NCBI RefSeq assembly: GCF_010858045.1
Contig: NZ_JAAGVC010000035.1
Location: 1 to 56,355, forward strand
Length of the DNA: 56,355 bases
Direction of reading: 5' to 3'
Source of the DNA: Nocardia cyriacigeorgica
GTDB taxonomy: Bacteria > Actinomycetota > Actinomycetes > Mycobacteriales > Mycobacteriaceae
Under the pieces are notes generated by a model. It was not told the DNA's origin. It made no database searches and saw only the letters and a list, made by a program, of their open reading frames with translations. Below are positions 6,197 to 16,086 of this stretch, one piece after another (the stretch's first letter is position 1; each line of letters opens with the position of its first letter). The position numbers and the translations under genes were made by a program.

Positions 6197-6700
6197 ATGT
6201 CGTCTGACGAAGACAGTAGCAGTACGTGGCCTACACTTTGTGACAACACGACAGGTAGCGTCGCTACCGCGACATACCACAACGATGCTAGAGCGTTCGG
6301 GCAGTTCGTTAAGCATGGTGGAGATTGGAAGTATGCGGCAAAGGTAGCTAGATGGGTTGAACCTAGGGCCGGTCAGGGTCGGGAACATCAGAAAGAACTT
6401 TCAGAAGTTACCAAGGTTAGCGCTGCACAGTTCGCCAAGACTGCTGGCGTATCACATCCGACCGTTGGTAAGTATCTTCGCGCTTGGGACTACTGCGCCG
6501 AACAATACGGTTACATCCAATCATCCAAATCTATTGCACCCGGCGAGGACAGGAAAAGGGCCGACGCCAAAAGCGTCAGCCCTCATCCTCTGATAACAAA
6601 CCCTGTTACGTATACGTCCATCGGAACTCAATCAACTCAGGACGCAACGATGACACCCGACCAGAAAATGGCAGCAAAACCGGCTCCACAACAGCCTTAA
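6197..6700 (+). CDS. HTH DNA-binding protein, candidate element repressor
   Basis: About 167 residues. The centre carries a clear helix-turn-helix (VSAAQFAKTAGVSHPTVGKY, then LRAW), preceded by a helical DARAFGQFVKHGGDWKYAAK segment. The last 50 residues are low-complexity Ser/Thr/Lys/Pro. It is transcribed opposite to the excisionase and replication genes and toward the integrase; its 3' end overlaps the integrase 3' end by about 95 nt. Start choice is uncertain: neither 6161 nor 6197 has a ribosome-binding site, so it may be leaderless or weakly translated. A repressor role is inferred from HTH, position and nearby palindromes. Confidence 0.6.
   Translation: MSSDEDSSSTWPTLCDNTTGSVATATYHNDARAFGQFVKHGGDWKYAAKVARWVEPRAGQGREHQKELSEVTKVSAAQFAKTAGVSHPTVGKYLRAWDYCAEQYGYIQSSKSIAPGEDRKRADAKSVSPHPLITNPVTYTSIGTQSTQDATMTPDQKMAAKPAPQQP
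6254..6268. promoter_or_regulatory. Perfect palindrome GGTAGCG-T-CGCTACC
   Basis: A 7+1+7 perfect palindrome inside the first codons of the divergent HTH gene. Its symmetry and place suggest an operator for autoregulation, but chance in coding DNA is possible. Confidence 0.35.
6558..6582 (-). terminator. Integrase terminator
   Basis: GGGCCGACGC, a 5-nt loop, then GCGTCAGCCC form a 10-bp stem with one mismatch. On the minus strand it is followed by TTTTCC, 24 nt after the integrase stop, so it fits an intrinsic terminator for the integrase. It lies inside the 3' part of the opposing HTH gene. Confidence 0.6.
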
Positions 6701-8009
6701 CCAACGACTTGCGCGCCCGCACAGTCAACCCCTCCCAATAGCCCCTAGCATCCGGTCCAGCCGCCTCGATAACGCCAACTGGCAACACACTGCCAGCAAG
6801 CCCCGATTCTAGATCCGAAATCCTATCCAAAAGCTTACGCTCCAATCGCCCAAACGCAGCCGCCGAAACATTCCCGGCCTCAAATTCTGATTCAAGCTCA
6901 ACAAGCCTGCCGCGTACCGAATTGACCTCATCCACAATGCTGCTGATATCAGTTGAACCCTGGCGTCTGATGAACTCTCCAACGTTGAACCGTTCCAGCC
7001 ACAGCAAAACTGTTTCCTTGACGATCGGGTCTACATAGTGAACAGCGCGCCACACACCCTTACATGAGTTCTCTTTACACGAGTAGTATTGGATGCCGCG
7101 ATTTGTCTTGGATCGAACCTTACCGCCACAAACCCCGCAAACGGCAATCAAAGAACAGATGTTCTTAGGATCAGTGCCCCGGTGCTTCAACCGAACAGGG
7201 TTCGTTAACAAACCCACCAGCCTGTAGTGCTCTTCCTCGGTAATAATCGGTTCCCACGTGCCCCTACCGCTAATCTTACGGTAGTGAGTGCGGAAACCTG
7301 CGGTGGACGGATTCAGAAGTACACGCCGAATTATCGTATGGTCCCATTTACCTCCTGATGGTGCAGGGACACCACGAGCATTCAAATCCTTAGCGTAGGC
7401 AGACAGCGAACCGCCATTGAGCATCGTATCTGCCGCACCTCTGATCACTTCCGCCTGATCGGGAACAATTACCCAGTTCAGGAATACGCCAGCATCACCG
7501 TATGTGGCCTTATATCCATACGGTGGTTTACCGTGGGGCTTACCGGCAACGAGATTAGCGTTCATAGCACGTTGAACCCGTTCCTTTAGCTCGTCCGCGT
7601 ATCGTTCAGCAGACAACACGTCGAGCCCCGTAATGAAACGGTCAGACGAATTACTCAGGTCATAGATGCGGCCCTTGTACGACCAGGACACACCGCGACT
7701 GGAGCAAAGCTCCCTCAACTCGTTGTAGGTGCCCAGTTCGCGTGTAACCCTGGAAGACTCCCATGTAACCAGCACATCACCCGGTTGGAGTTCCTGTTTT
7801 AGCGACTCGAAACCCGGCCTGTGCTTTCGGCCATTGGTGTGTCTGGATGCGCCAATGTCGTTGTCGGTGTAGATCCCCGCGATCAACCATCCTTGCCGCT
7901 CGCACTCTGCCGTGCATTCGGCTACCTGCTCGGCTACTGATCGTGCTTCGCCGGTAGAGTCCTGCGACACGCGCGCATAGATTCTGGCGCGTTTCCCCTG
8001 GTCAGACAT
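6606..8009 (-). CDS. int: Large serine recombinase (site-specific integrase)
   Basis: 467 residues, a usual size for phiC31/Bxb1-type integrases. The N-terminal resolvase domain has YARVSQD with the nucleophile Ser15, then SVAEQ, and the DxGAS and LVTWESSRVTR segments. A Recombinase domain follows (about 155-260; GKPPYGYKA, later the LNARGVPAPSGGKWDHT stretch), then a zinc ribbon (CGVCGGK, later SCKENSC) and a coiled-coil region (VRGRLVELESEFEAG). It catalyses attP x attB integration. The start at 8009 follows AAGGTGG by 6 nt; an upstream in-frame ATG at 8066 lacks this. The attachment site normally lies beside the integrase start, that is between 8010 and 8135. Confidence 0.95.
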   Translation of the reverse strand: MSDQGKRARIYARVSQDSTGEARSVAEQVAECTAECERQGWLIAGIYTDNDIGASRHTNGRKHRPGFESLKQELQPGDVLVTWESSRVTRELGTYNELRELCSSRGVSWSYKGRIYDLSNSSDRFITGLDVLSAERYADELKERVQRAMNANLVAGKPHGKPPYGYKATYGDAGVFLNWVIVPDQAEVIRGAADTMLNGGSLSAYAKDLNARGVPAPSGGKWDHTIIRRVLLNPSTAGFRTHYRKISGRGTWEPIITEEEHYRLVGLLTNPVRLKHRGTDPKNICSLIAVCGVCGGKVRSKTNRGIQYYSCKENSCKGVWRAVHYVDPIVKETVLLWLERFNVGEFIRRQGSTDISSIVDEVNSVRGRLVELESEFEAGNVSAAAFGRLERKLLDRISDLESGLAGSVLPVGVIEAAGPDARGYWEGLTVRARKSLVKAVVEPVLLPFSGRVSSLRPELIEFRWTYT

Positions 8010-8135
8010 GGTAACCACCTTAGCTGTACTTGCGGCGCTTGTGCTGCCACATCGCACATCCCACATGAAGCCGCATGCCCCGACGCTAGCGCACCCGCCC
8101 GACAGGACTTAATCGGTACATGTAGTATCCCCTTC
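8010..8135. other. Candidate right attachment junction and Rrf2 promoter
   Basis: 126 nt between the integrase start and the chromosomal Rrf2 gene, with no gene. Composition shifts from element-like to chromosome-like. Serine integrases recombine at sites next to their own gene, so a hybrid att site is expected here; the core cannot be seen without the empty site. TACATGTA (8118-8125) is a palindrome 10 nt before the Rrf2 start and could be its operator. Confidence 0.4.
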
Positions 8136-8612
8136 ATGCGGATGGGCGAGGGCGTCGAATGGGGCATCCACTGCTGCCTCACCATTGCGTGGCTCGAGGA
8201 TCAGGGACCGATCCCCACCACCCGGCTCGCGCAATGGTTCGACCTGCCGCAGCAGTACCTGAAGAAGCGGCTCCAGGATCTGGTGCGCGCACAGATCCTG
8301 ACATCGATCCCCGGCGCGCGCGGCGGTTTCGAACTCGCGCGCCGCCCCGAGCGGATCACCCTGATGGATGTGGTGAGCGCGATCGAAGGGCCGGACGAGG
8401 CCTTCCGGTGCACCGAGATCCGCCGCGACGGCGCGGGCAGCACGGCACCCGCGTCGCGTTTCGCTCGCCCCTGCGGCGTTGCCACCGCCATGCGCAGGGC
8501 CGAACTGGCCTGGCGGCGCGAACTCGCCGCGACGACCATCGCCGATCTGATGGCACAGACGCCCGCGAGCACCGCCGAATGGACCCGGCGCACTTATGCG
8601 CAGATGAACTAG
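8136..8612 (+). CDS. Rrf2-family transcriptional regulator
   Basis: 158 residues with the Rrf2 winged helix at the N-terminus: MGEGVEWGIHCCLTIAWLED, then TTRLAQWFDLPQQYLKKRLQ as the HTH and an IPGARGGFELAR wing. Family members that bind Fe-S clusters have three clustered cysteines in the second half; here only two are seen (FRCTEI and ARPCGVA), so cluster binding is uncertain. It probably represses the MFS exporter 45 nt downstream on the same strand and itself. The start is the first ATG, which keeps the usual family N-terminus. Confidence 0.85.
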   Translation: MRMGEGVEWGIHCCLTIAWLEDQGPIPTTRLAQWFDLPQQYLKKRLQDLVRAQILTSIPGARGGFELARRPERITLMDVVSAIEGPDEAFRCTEIRRDGAGSTAPASRFARPCGVATAMRRAELAWRRELAATTIADLMAQTPASTAEWTRRTYAQMN

Positions 8613-8657
8613 CACGCAGCCGCCCAGGCGGCGGGTGCACACGTGAGGAGAATGGGG

Positions 8658-10073
8658 ATGTCAGATATCCCGATAACGCACCGCGGAAGCACGGATGCTG
8701 TTCCCGGTAGCGCCCCGGGCAGACTCGGCTCGAACGGATCCGTCGCGAGTTGGCCGGGCGCGGGCCGGACCGGCGCGAGTGATGCCGGCGCGGGTGGGAC
8801 CGGGGCGGGTGGTGCCGTCGCGAGCGGGACCGACGCGGGTGGCGCCGGCCCGCATGAGCTCGGCGACGAGCGCAGCATGAGCGGACGCGATACGAGCGAA
8901 ACCGGCACGAGCGAACGCAGCTCGGGTGGGCTCGGGGCGGTGTGGATGCTCGGGCTCGGGACCTTCGCCGTCGGTACCGATGCGTTCGTGGTGGCCGGGT
9001 TTCTGCCGGATATGGCCGCATCCCTCGCGGTGTCCACGGCGACGGCGGGGCTGTCGATCACGGTGTTCGCGGTCGCGTACGCGCTGACCGCGCCGCTGCT
9101 GGCGACACTGACCGCGCGGATTCCGCGCAGGGCGCTACTGGTGGCGGCGCTGATCGTGCTCGCGGTGGCCAATCTCGGCTCGGCGATGGCGCCGGGGATC
9201 ACGTTCCTGCTGGGCGCCCGGGTGCTCGCGGCGCTCGGGGCCGCGGTCTACACCCCGAATGCGGGCGCGGTGAGTGCGGCGCTGGTGTCGCCGCGACTGC
9301 GGGCGCGGGCACTGGCCATCGTCGTCGGTGGGTTGACGGTCGCCACCGCCCTCGGTGTGCCGCTGGGCAATGTGGCGGTGCAGTGGCTCGATTGGCGGGC
9401 CGCGCTGGGGATCGTCGCGGCGCTGTGTGCGCTGGTGGCGCTCTGTCTGTTGCGGCTGCTCCCACCGCTGCCGGGAAATCCGCGGGTTCCGGTGCGGGCG
9501 CGGCTGGCGGTACTGGCGAAACCGGCGGTCGCGGCGATCCTGCCATTGACGGTGATCGGAATGGCGGCCGGTTACGTGGCCTACGCGTACACCGTGCCCG
9601 CGCTGGCGAGCGTCGGTGTCTCGGGCCATGCGCTGATGCTGTTCCTGTACGGCGCAGGTGCGGTGGCGGGCAATCTGGCTTCGGGCTACGCGACCGATCG
9701 CTGGGGCGCGACTCGGGTGCTGGCGATCGGGTACACGAGCATGGCCCTCGCCCTGGCGGCGCTGATGGGGGTCGCGATGTCCGATCTGCGTGTGCCCGCA
9801 CTGGTCGGACTGCTGGTGCTGGTGTGGGGCGCGGGCACCTGGTGTCAGACGCCCGCCCAGCAACATCGCCTGATCGACGCGGCTCCCGCGGAAGCGCCGC
9901 TGGTGGTGTCGCTGAACGCCTCGGCGATCTATACCGGGATCGGTCTCGGCACCGTGCTCGGCGGCGCGGCGGTGACGGCGCAACGCGGCCTCATCTTCGG
10001 TCTCGGCGCGTCGATTGCCGTGTCGGCGTTGATTTTTCTGCTGGTCAGCGGTGCTCCTCGGAATCGCCGGTAA
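8658..10073 (+). CDS. MFS transporter, DHA1 type
   Basis: 471 residues. After an unusual about 90-residue Gly/Ala/Ser/Thr-rich N-terminal extension, 12 membrane segments follow, starting at WMLGLGTFAVGTDAFVVAGF. The loop between segments 2 and 3 (LATLTARIPRRALL) corresponds to MFS motif A, and the VYTPNAGAVSAALV region lies in segment 4 and its following loop. The family exports drugs or metabolites using the proton gradient. AGGAG lies 7 nt before the ATG at 8658, so the frame opening at 8643 is not the start. It follows the Rrf2 gene and is probably co-transcribed. The extension is built on a 15-bp repeat. Confidence 0.85.
   Translation: MSDIPITHRGSTDAVPGSAPGRLGSNGSVASWPGAGRTGASDAGAGGTGAGGAVASGTDAGGAGPHELGDERSMSGRDTSETGTSERSSGGLGAVWMLGLGTFAVGTDAFVVAGFLPDMAASLAVSTATAGLSITVFAVAYALTAPLLATLTARIPRRALLVAALIVLAVANLGSAMAPGITFLLGARVLAALGAAVYTPNAGAVSAALVSPRLRARALAIVVGGLTVATALGVPLGNVAVQWLDWRAALGIVAALCALVALCLLRLLPPLPGNPRVPVRARLAVLAKPAVAAILPLTVIGMAAGYVAYAYTVPALASVGVSGHALMLFLYGAGAVAGNLASGYATDRWGATRVLAIGYTSMALALAALMGVAMSDLRVPALVGLLVLVWGAGTWCQTPAQQHRLIDAAPAEAPLVVSLNASAIYTGIGLGTVLGGAAVTAQRGLIFGLGASIAVSALIFLLVSGAPRNRR
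8745..8849 (+). repeat. Seven imperfect 15-bp tandem repeats in the MFS gene
   Basis: Seven consecutive 15-bp units, each beginning GCG(A/G)G and encoding A-[S/G]-x-x-[G/V/D] pentapeptides (ASWPG, AGRTG, ASDAG, AGGTG, AGGAV, ASGTD, AGGAG). They code for a cytosolic low-complexity extension. Two further 15-bp units (TSETG, TSERS) lie downstream. Confidence 0.75.
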
Positions 10074-10119
10074 GAGCCGGTACGTGGTGAACGTGGACCG
10101 TCACGCACCAACCGAAACA

Positions 10120-10923
10120 TCAGCGGCGTAAGCCGTGTGAGCGGGCCACGACCTTCTCGATCACCGTCCCGGGAAGCAGCCTGCGCAACAGGAAGACCAG
10201 CGGCGCTCGGCTCCCGGTGGCGTACAACGGCTTCGGTGTGCCCGCTTCGATGGCGCGCAGGATCAGGGCCGCGACCTGTTCGGGTGGAATGCCGGCACGT
10301 TCGTTGCGGTCGAGCCGGTCGATCATGGTGTGGAAATCGGCCAGGTAGGGCGAATCCTCGCCGATGTATTTGGTGCGGCGCTCGCCGATGCCGGTGCTGA
10401 TCGAGCCGGGCTCGACCGTGCTGATCCACACCCCGAACGGCGAGGTCTCCAACCGGGCCGCGTCGGCGAAACCCTTGAGCGCCGCCTTGGCCGCCACATA
10501 CGAGGACCGGTAGGCCAGCGGGAAACTCGCCAGCATCGAGCCGACCATGATGATGCGCCCGTAACCGCGCGCCCGCATACCGGGCAACACCAGCTGCGCC
10601 AGCCGGACCTGACCGAAGACATTGACCTGGAAGACCCGCTCGATCGCGTCCAGGGGCAGCTCTTCGATCGGCCCGGATTGGCTCTCCCCCGCATTGTTCA
10701 CCAGCACGTCGACGGGGCCGAGGCCGGCGCCGAACGCCTCGATCGACGCGGGATCGGTCAGGTCGAGCGCGCGGTACTCCACGCCCGCGATCCGATCATG
10801 TTCGGCGATCGTGTCGGGGTTGCGGCTGGTGCCGATCACCCGATAGCCGCGCTCGGCCAGCAGTCGCGCGGTCGCGCGCCCGATACCCGACGACGCGCCG
10901 GTCACCACCGCGGTTTTCGTCAT
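10120..10923 (-). CDS. Short-chain dehydrogenase/reductase
   Basis: 267 residues, a classical SDR. TGASSGIG (8-15) binds NAD(P); D54 in LDLTD probably contacts adenine; NNAG is at 76-79; the catalytic residues are Ser129, Tyr142 and Lys146 (SYVAAKAALKG). R34 after the second strand (TSRNPD) suggests NADP preference. The substrate is unknown. A short C-terminal extension carries a hydrophobic segment (LVFLLRRLLPGTVI). The start at 10923 is the first Met of the usual family N-terminus. A perfect palindrome 58 nt upstream probably controls it. It converges on the MFS gene. Confidence 0.9.
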   Translation of the reverse strand: MTKTAVVTGASSGIGRATARLLAERGYRVIGTSRNPDTIAEHDRIAGVEYRALDLTDPASIEAFGAGLGPVDVLVNNAGESQSGPIEELPLDAIERVFQVNVFGQVRLAQLVLPGMRARGYGRIIMVGSMLASFPLAYRSSYVAAKAALKGFADAARLETSPFGVWISTVEPGSISTGIGERRTKYIGEDSPYLADFHTMIDRLDRNERAGIPPEQVAALILRAIEAGTPKPLYATGSRAPLVFLLRRLLPGTVIEKVVARSHGLRR

Positions 10924-10980
10924 GCTCGCCCCGATCCTCGACCGCCGGTGGCACCGGCGATCTCGCGCCTACGCATCGTT

Positions 10981-10998
10981 CGATACAGGAATGTATCG
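10981..10998. promoter_or_regulatory. TetR-type operator candidate upstream of the SDR gene
   Basis: CGATACAGGAATGTATCG is a perfect inverted repeat with 7-bp arms and a 4-nt centre, 58 nt ahead of the SDR start. The form suits a TetR-family dimer, but no TetR gene lies next to it. Confidence 0.55.
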
Positions 10999-11466
10999 GA
11001 TATGGCCGAGCCGCGAAAGCGCGGCCGTGATCGCCGCTCGACCGCGCCCCCGGTGCCGCGGTCCGCGCGCTCGGCACGGCTGGATCGGAGCCACGGCGCG
11101 CCATGGGGCGTAACCGTTCCGGCGCATACGGGTAGGCCGGCGGCTCGTACCGCGGAATCGGCGTGAGCCATGGACGTCGTTCTTCCATCCCCATCTCCCC
11201 CTGCTCTCGGATCGCACCGGCGACCGACTGCCCCATCATGACGGCAACGGCGCGCCTCGGTATCGGCTTCGGACAGTTCCGGATTCGCCCGCACCGTCAT
11301 GACGGCGAGTTCGGTGCGGCCGGGCGTTTCCCGCGGTGGCACACATCGAATGCCTTCCCGCTCGGGCAAGGATCCGCAGGTAGTCGCGCGGAAACCGACT
11401 TGTCGGTGCGTGTTGCTAAGTTGTTCGGGCACATGACGGTCCACCGGTTGGGGGGAACAGCACAGC
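10999..11466. other. Intergenic stretch without a supported gene
   Basis: Several overlapping frames are open on both strands, as expected at this GC content, but none has a recognised domain plus a ribosome-binding site. It should contain the SDR promoter on one side and that of the gene at 11467 on the other. Confidence 0.5.
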
Positions 11467-12168
11467 ATGCTCGGGCACTCGCATGCCACCAGCGGGGCGC
11501 TGGCCTTCGCGGCCACGGCGACCATGGCGCCGGTCGCCGTCCTGGAATTGGTGCAGGGCCCGGTGCGGGTGAGCGCGATGGAGCTGGTGCTCGGCACCAT
11601 CATCACCGCGGGCGCGGCGCTGCTGCCCGATATCGACCATCCGAAGGGCACCATCTCGCATTCGCTCGGTCCGGTGAGTCACCTGGTGTCCCAAGGGGTT
11701 TCCGCGGTGTCCGGCGGGCATCGGCATGGCACGCACAGTCTGCTGTTCGTGCTACTGGCGGGCTGGGCCACCTGGGCAGGGCAGCATGTGTGGGGCAAGT
11801 ACTTCACCTTCGGGCTGATCTTCTTCATGCTGGCGCTCGGCGCGCGCGCCCTGCATCTGTGCCCGTCCGGTGATTCACTGAAGGCCTATGGCCCGTGCGT
11901 TCTCCTGGCCGGCGGCGGCACGCTGCTCATGGCGCGCTGGCTGCCCGACGTGCCGCCCTGGTTACCGTTCGCCATCGGGCTCGGTGTGCTGATCCACATC
12001 ATCGGCGACTGCCTCACCGATAAGGGCTGTCCGCTGTTGTGGCCGGTGGGCACGCGCATCGGCATCCCGCTGATCTCGCGCACCGGCAACAAGATCGAGA
12101 CCTGGCTACTGACGCCGGCGATGACGCTGGCCACCGTCGCCCTGCTCTACCTGCACACCGTGCCGTAA
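11467..12168 (+). CDS. YdjM-family membrane-bound metal-dependent hydrolase-like protein
   Basis: 233 residues, with several membrane segments. Conserved polar motifs near the N-terminus (GHSHATSGAL, then LLPDIDHPKGTIS) and H-rich GGHRHGTHSL, plus LIHIIGDCLTDKGCPLLWP, match the YdjM/DUF457 family of membrane proteins with a presumed metal site of His and Asp residues. The biochemical role of the family is not settled. A GGGGGAAC stretch lies ahead of the ATG. It is alone on the plus strand, converging on the GGDEF gene with only 13 nt between the stops. Confidence 0.8.
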   Translation: MLGHSHATSGALAFAATATMAPVAVLELVQGPVRVSAMELVLGTIITAGAALLPDIDHPKGTISHSLGPVSHLVSQGVSAVSGGHRHGTHSLLFVLLAGWATWAGQHVWGKYFTFGLIFFMLALGARALHLCPSGDSLKAYGPCVLLAGGGTLLMARWLPDVPPWLPFAIGLGVLIHIIGDCLTDKGCPLLWPVGTRIGIPLISRTGNKIETWLLTPAMTLATVALLYLHTVP

Positions 12169-12181
12169 CCGCGCGCGACGA

Positions 12182-13468
12182 CTACTGTGCCCGCGATCGT
12201 GACGGCTTGTTCCGGTACATCGCGGTATCGGCCGCGTGCATGGTTTCGTCCACGGCCGCGGGCGGTTCCTCGAGGTACACGGTGCCGATGCTGGCGCCGA
12301 TGGTGATGGGCCGGTGCCCGATCATCATCGGGCGCATCAGCGCGGCGAGCAGGTCCGTACGCAACGCGGTGAGCTGGTCTTCGCCGGTGCACTGTTCGAC
12401 CATGACGATGAATTCGTCGCCGCCGATGCGCGCCGCGAGCCCACCGACCGCGGCCACCCCCTCCTGGAGACGTTCGCCGACCACGCGCAGCACCTTGTCG
12501 CCGATGGTGTGCCCCCACTCATCGTTGACTTCCTTGAACCCGTCCAGATCCAGATAGCAGACGCCGACGGGTGGGGTGGCGCAGGCGAGCCGGTCGAAGA
12601 ACAGACCGCGATTGGGCAGTCCGGTGAGACCGTCGTGGTTGGCGTCGTACCAGAGCTGGTCGGCCAGCATTTTACGATCGGTGACGTCGACCGCGACGCC
12701 GATCAGGAACCGCACCCGGCCGGTATGGTCGCGCACCGCGGACATCGACAGATCGAGGCACGCGATGGTGCCATCGCTGCGCAGGTGATCGGTTTCCAGC
12801 CGGAACCGGTCGATGGTGCCCTCGAGCAGTTGTTTCATCTGGGCGTAGGCCTGCCCGATATTCGCCTCGCCCACCAGCTCGGCCACCGGACGCCCCGGCA
12901 TGGATTCCGCCGACAGGCCGAGCATCTCGGCCAGTGCCGCGTTCACATCGAGGACTCGCCCGTTGACGTCGACGGTGCCGATGCCGACCGACGCACCGGC
13001 GAACACCGCGGCGAAGCGGGCCTCCGACAACTCGCGCCGGGATTCGGCCGTGCGCGCCGCCCCGAGCGCCGCGGCCAGCGTGGCTTCCTGCTCGGTCAGC
13101 GCCACCGAGCGCAAGGCGGCGGTGAATCCGGTGGCGAATTCGGCCGCGACCAGCACGGCACGTTCACGCACCGCTTCCGGAGCGCCATCGGCTCGGCCGA
13201 CGTGCTCGGCCATCGCACCGAAGATCACCGGGATGGTTCGCCCCACCACCTGCGGGTCGCGATAGTTCGCGGCGACGAGGGCCGCTGCCGTCTCCCGCAC
13301 CGCGTGCGGTTCGGTCTGCGCCCGCAGCGCCGCGACGAGTTGCCCGGCCAACTCGGCCAGCAGTTCCTCGATCCGGTCGCGGGTGAGCGCCGGCGCCACC
13401 GCACCGTCGAGCGCATCGGCCCACACCACCGCGAGCTCACCGGCACCCACGCTCACACCCCCTGCCAC
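12182..13468 (-). CDS. PAS-GGDEF diguanylate cyclase
   Basis: 428 residues. Residues 1-145 form a helical N-terminal domain of unknown type. A PAS domain follows (about 150-265, with FAAVFAGASVGIGTVDVNGR and ending in IGVAVDVTDRK), then a GGDEF domain (about 275-420, starting DGLTGLPNRGLFFDRL) with the intact signature GGDEF at 349-353, so it should make cyclic di-GMP. No RxxD inhibitory site is seen just before the signature, and no EAL domain follows. There is no membrane segment, so it senses a cytosolic signal through PAS. It follows the DUF574 methyltransferase by 18 nt and is probably co-transcribed. Confidence 0.9.
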   Translation of the reverse strand: MAGGVSVGAGELAVVWADALDGAVAPALTRDRIEELLAELAGQLVAALRAQTEPHAVRETAAALVAANYRDPQVVGRTIPVIFGAMAEHVGRADGAPEAVRERAVLVAAEFATGFTAALRSVALTEQEATLAAALGAARTAESRRELSEARFAAVFAGASVGIGTVDVNGRVLDVNAALAEMLGLSAESMPGRPVAELVGEANIGQAYAQMKQLLEGTIDRFRLETDHLRSDGTIACLDLSMSAVRDHTGRVRFLIGVAVDVTDRKMLADQLWYDANHDGLTGLPNRGLFFDRLACATPPVGVCYLDLDGFKEVNDEWGHTIGDKVLRVVGERLQEGVAAVGGLAARIGGDEFIVMVEQCTGEDQLTALRTDLLAALMRPMMIGHRPITIGASIGTVYLEEPPAAVDETMHAADTAMYRNKPSRSRAQ

Positions 13469-13486
13469 ATCCCCTGCCGCCCTGGT

Positions 13487-14296
13487 TCAGGCCTTGCGCG
13501 CGAGCCCCGCCAAGCCGAGCGAGCGGCCGGGTGCTTCGTGCTGATCGCGCTCGGATTCGGGCCGCCAGGCAGGCAGCTCCACCACACCCGGCTCGACCAG
13601 GTCCCATCCTTCGAACATAGCCTCGATGGCGTCGCGGGAGCGGAAGTGGATGCCCACCCGGTTGTCGTTGGCGGCCGAGGCGCCGAGCTGGGCGGCGTCG
13701 TCGGGGCGCAGCGCCGAGGTCAGATGCGAGATCGCGACGTAGCTGCCGGCCGGTACGGCGGCGCGGAGTTCGGCGACCTTGCCCGCCGGGTCGTCGGCAT
13801 CGGCGACCAGGTGCAACACCGCCACCAGCAGGACCGCGACCGGGCGGTCGACATCGATGAGCCCGGTGTCGTGGACCGCCGCCAGCAGATCGGCGGGCTT
13901 GCGCAGATCACCTTCGATGGCCGCCGCCTGCTCGGCATCGCCGAGGATGGCCCGGGAGTGGGCCACGGCGACCGGGTCGATATCGACGTAGAGCACTCGG
14001 CTGCTCGGGTCGAGCTCCGTGGCGATCTCGTGCACATTGCCGGCCGTCGGGATGCCGGAGCCGATATCGAGGAATTGCGTGACTCCGGCCTGCACCAGAT
14101 AGCGCACGGCCCGGCGCAGGAAGGCCCGGTTGCTCAAGGCCAACCGTGGTAGGTCGGGCACCAGCTTGGTGCCCATCTCCGCCGCGCGCCGGTCGACCTC
14201 GAAGTTGTGCGAGCCGCCGAGTAGGGCGTCGTACATCCGTGCCGGGCTCGCCTGCTGCATATCCACGCCCTCGGGCGCCCACGCCGGCCTGTCCAT
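13487..14296 (-). CDS. DUF574-family SAM-dependent methyltransferase
   Basis: 269 residues. The N-terminus has PARMYDALLGGSHNFEVDR, the hallmark of the actinobacterial DUF574 (methyltransferase-like) family. The SAM site is FLDIGSGIPT with VLYVDIDPVAVAHSR as the acidic loop after strand 2. The family is often expanded in Nocardia and Streptomyces; substrates are unknown. It is immediately upstream of the diguanylate cyclase gene (18 nt), suggesting one transcript. The 208 nt upstream hold no gene and should include the promoter. Confidence 0.88.
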   Translation of the reverse strand: MDRPAWAPEGVDMQQASPARMYDALLGGSHNFEVDRRAAEMGTKLVPDLPRLALSNRAFLRRAVRYLVQAGVTQFLDIGSGIPTAGNVHEIATELDPSSRVLYVDIDPVAVAHSRAILGDAEQAAAIEGDLRKPADLLAAVHDTGLIDVDRPVAVLLVAVLHLVADADDPAGKVAELRAAVPAGSYVAISHLTSALRPDDAAQLGASAANDNRVGIHFRSRDAIEAMFEGWDLVEPGVVELPAWRPESERDQHEAPGRSLGLAGLARKA

Positions 14297-14504
14297 CGAT
14301 ACCCCTCTGCCTCGACGATCGCGGCTCGCCCCGCGCCGAGCGCGGCACGACCTGTGTGCCCGTTCAACCCGAACGAACCAAGCGCATGATAGCCCGCCCC
14401 ACCGACAACCCTCCGCGGACCGGGCCGCGACGCCGAGGTCGTTTCGGATTCAATCATTGTGCGCTGGTTGACTTTTCACGTCGACGCGCGTGTCGCGGCA
14501 GCGG

Positions 14505-16016
<1,512 letters not shown>

Positions 16017-16086
16017 GGACTCCAGTGTGCGGGGCTCGGGTCCGCTCCACTTGACTTCACGCGACAAGTATTTGATTCTGGGCGAC

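Noticed and set aside
10796..11239. A minus-strand frame upstream of and overlapping the SDR gene
   Set aside because: It runs into the SDR gene in another frame, has no known motif and no ribosome-binding site, and crosses a likely operator.
12236..14152. A 638-codon plus-strand open frame
   Set aside because: It is antisense to the GGDEF and methyltransferase genes, rich in His, Gly, Arg and Gln, and has no domain. Such frames are expected opposite GC-rich coding DNA.
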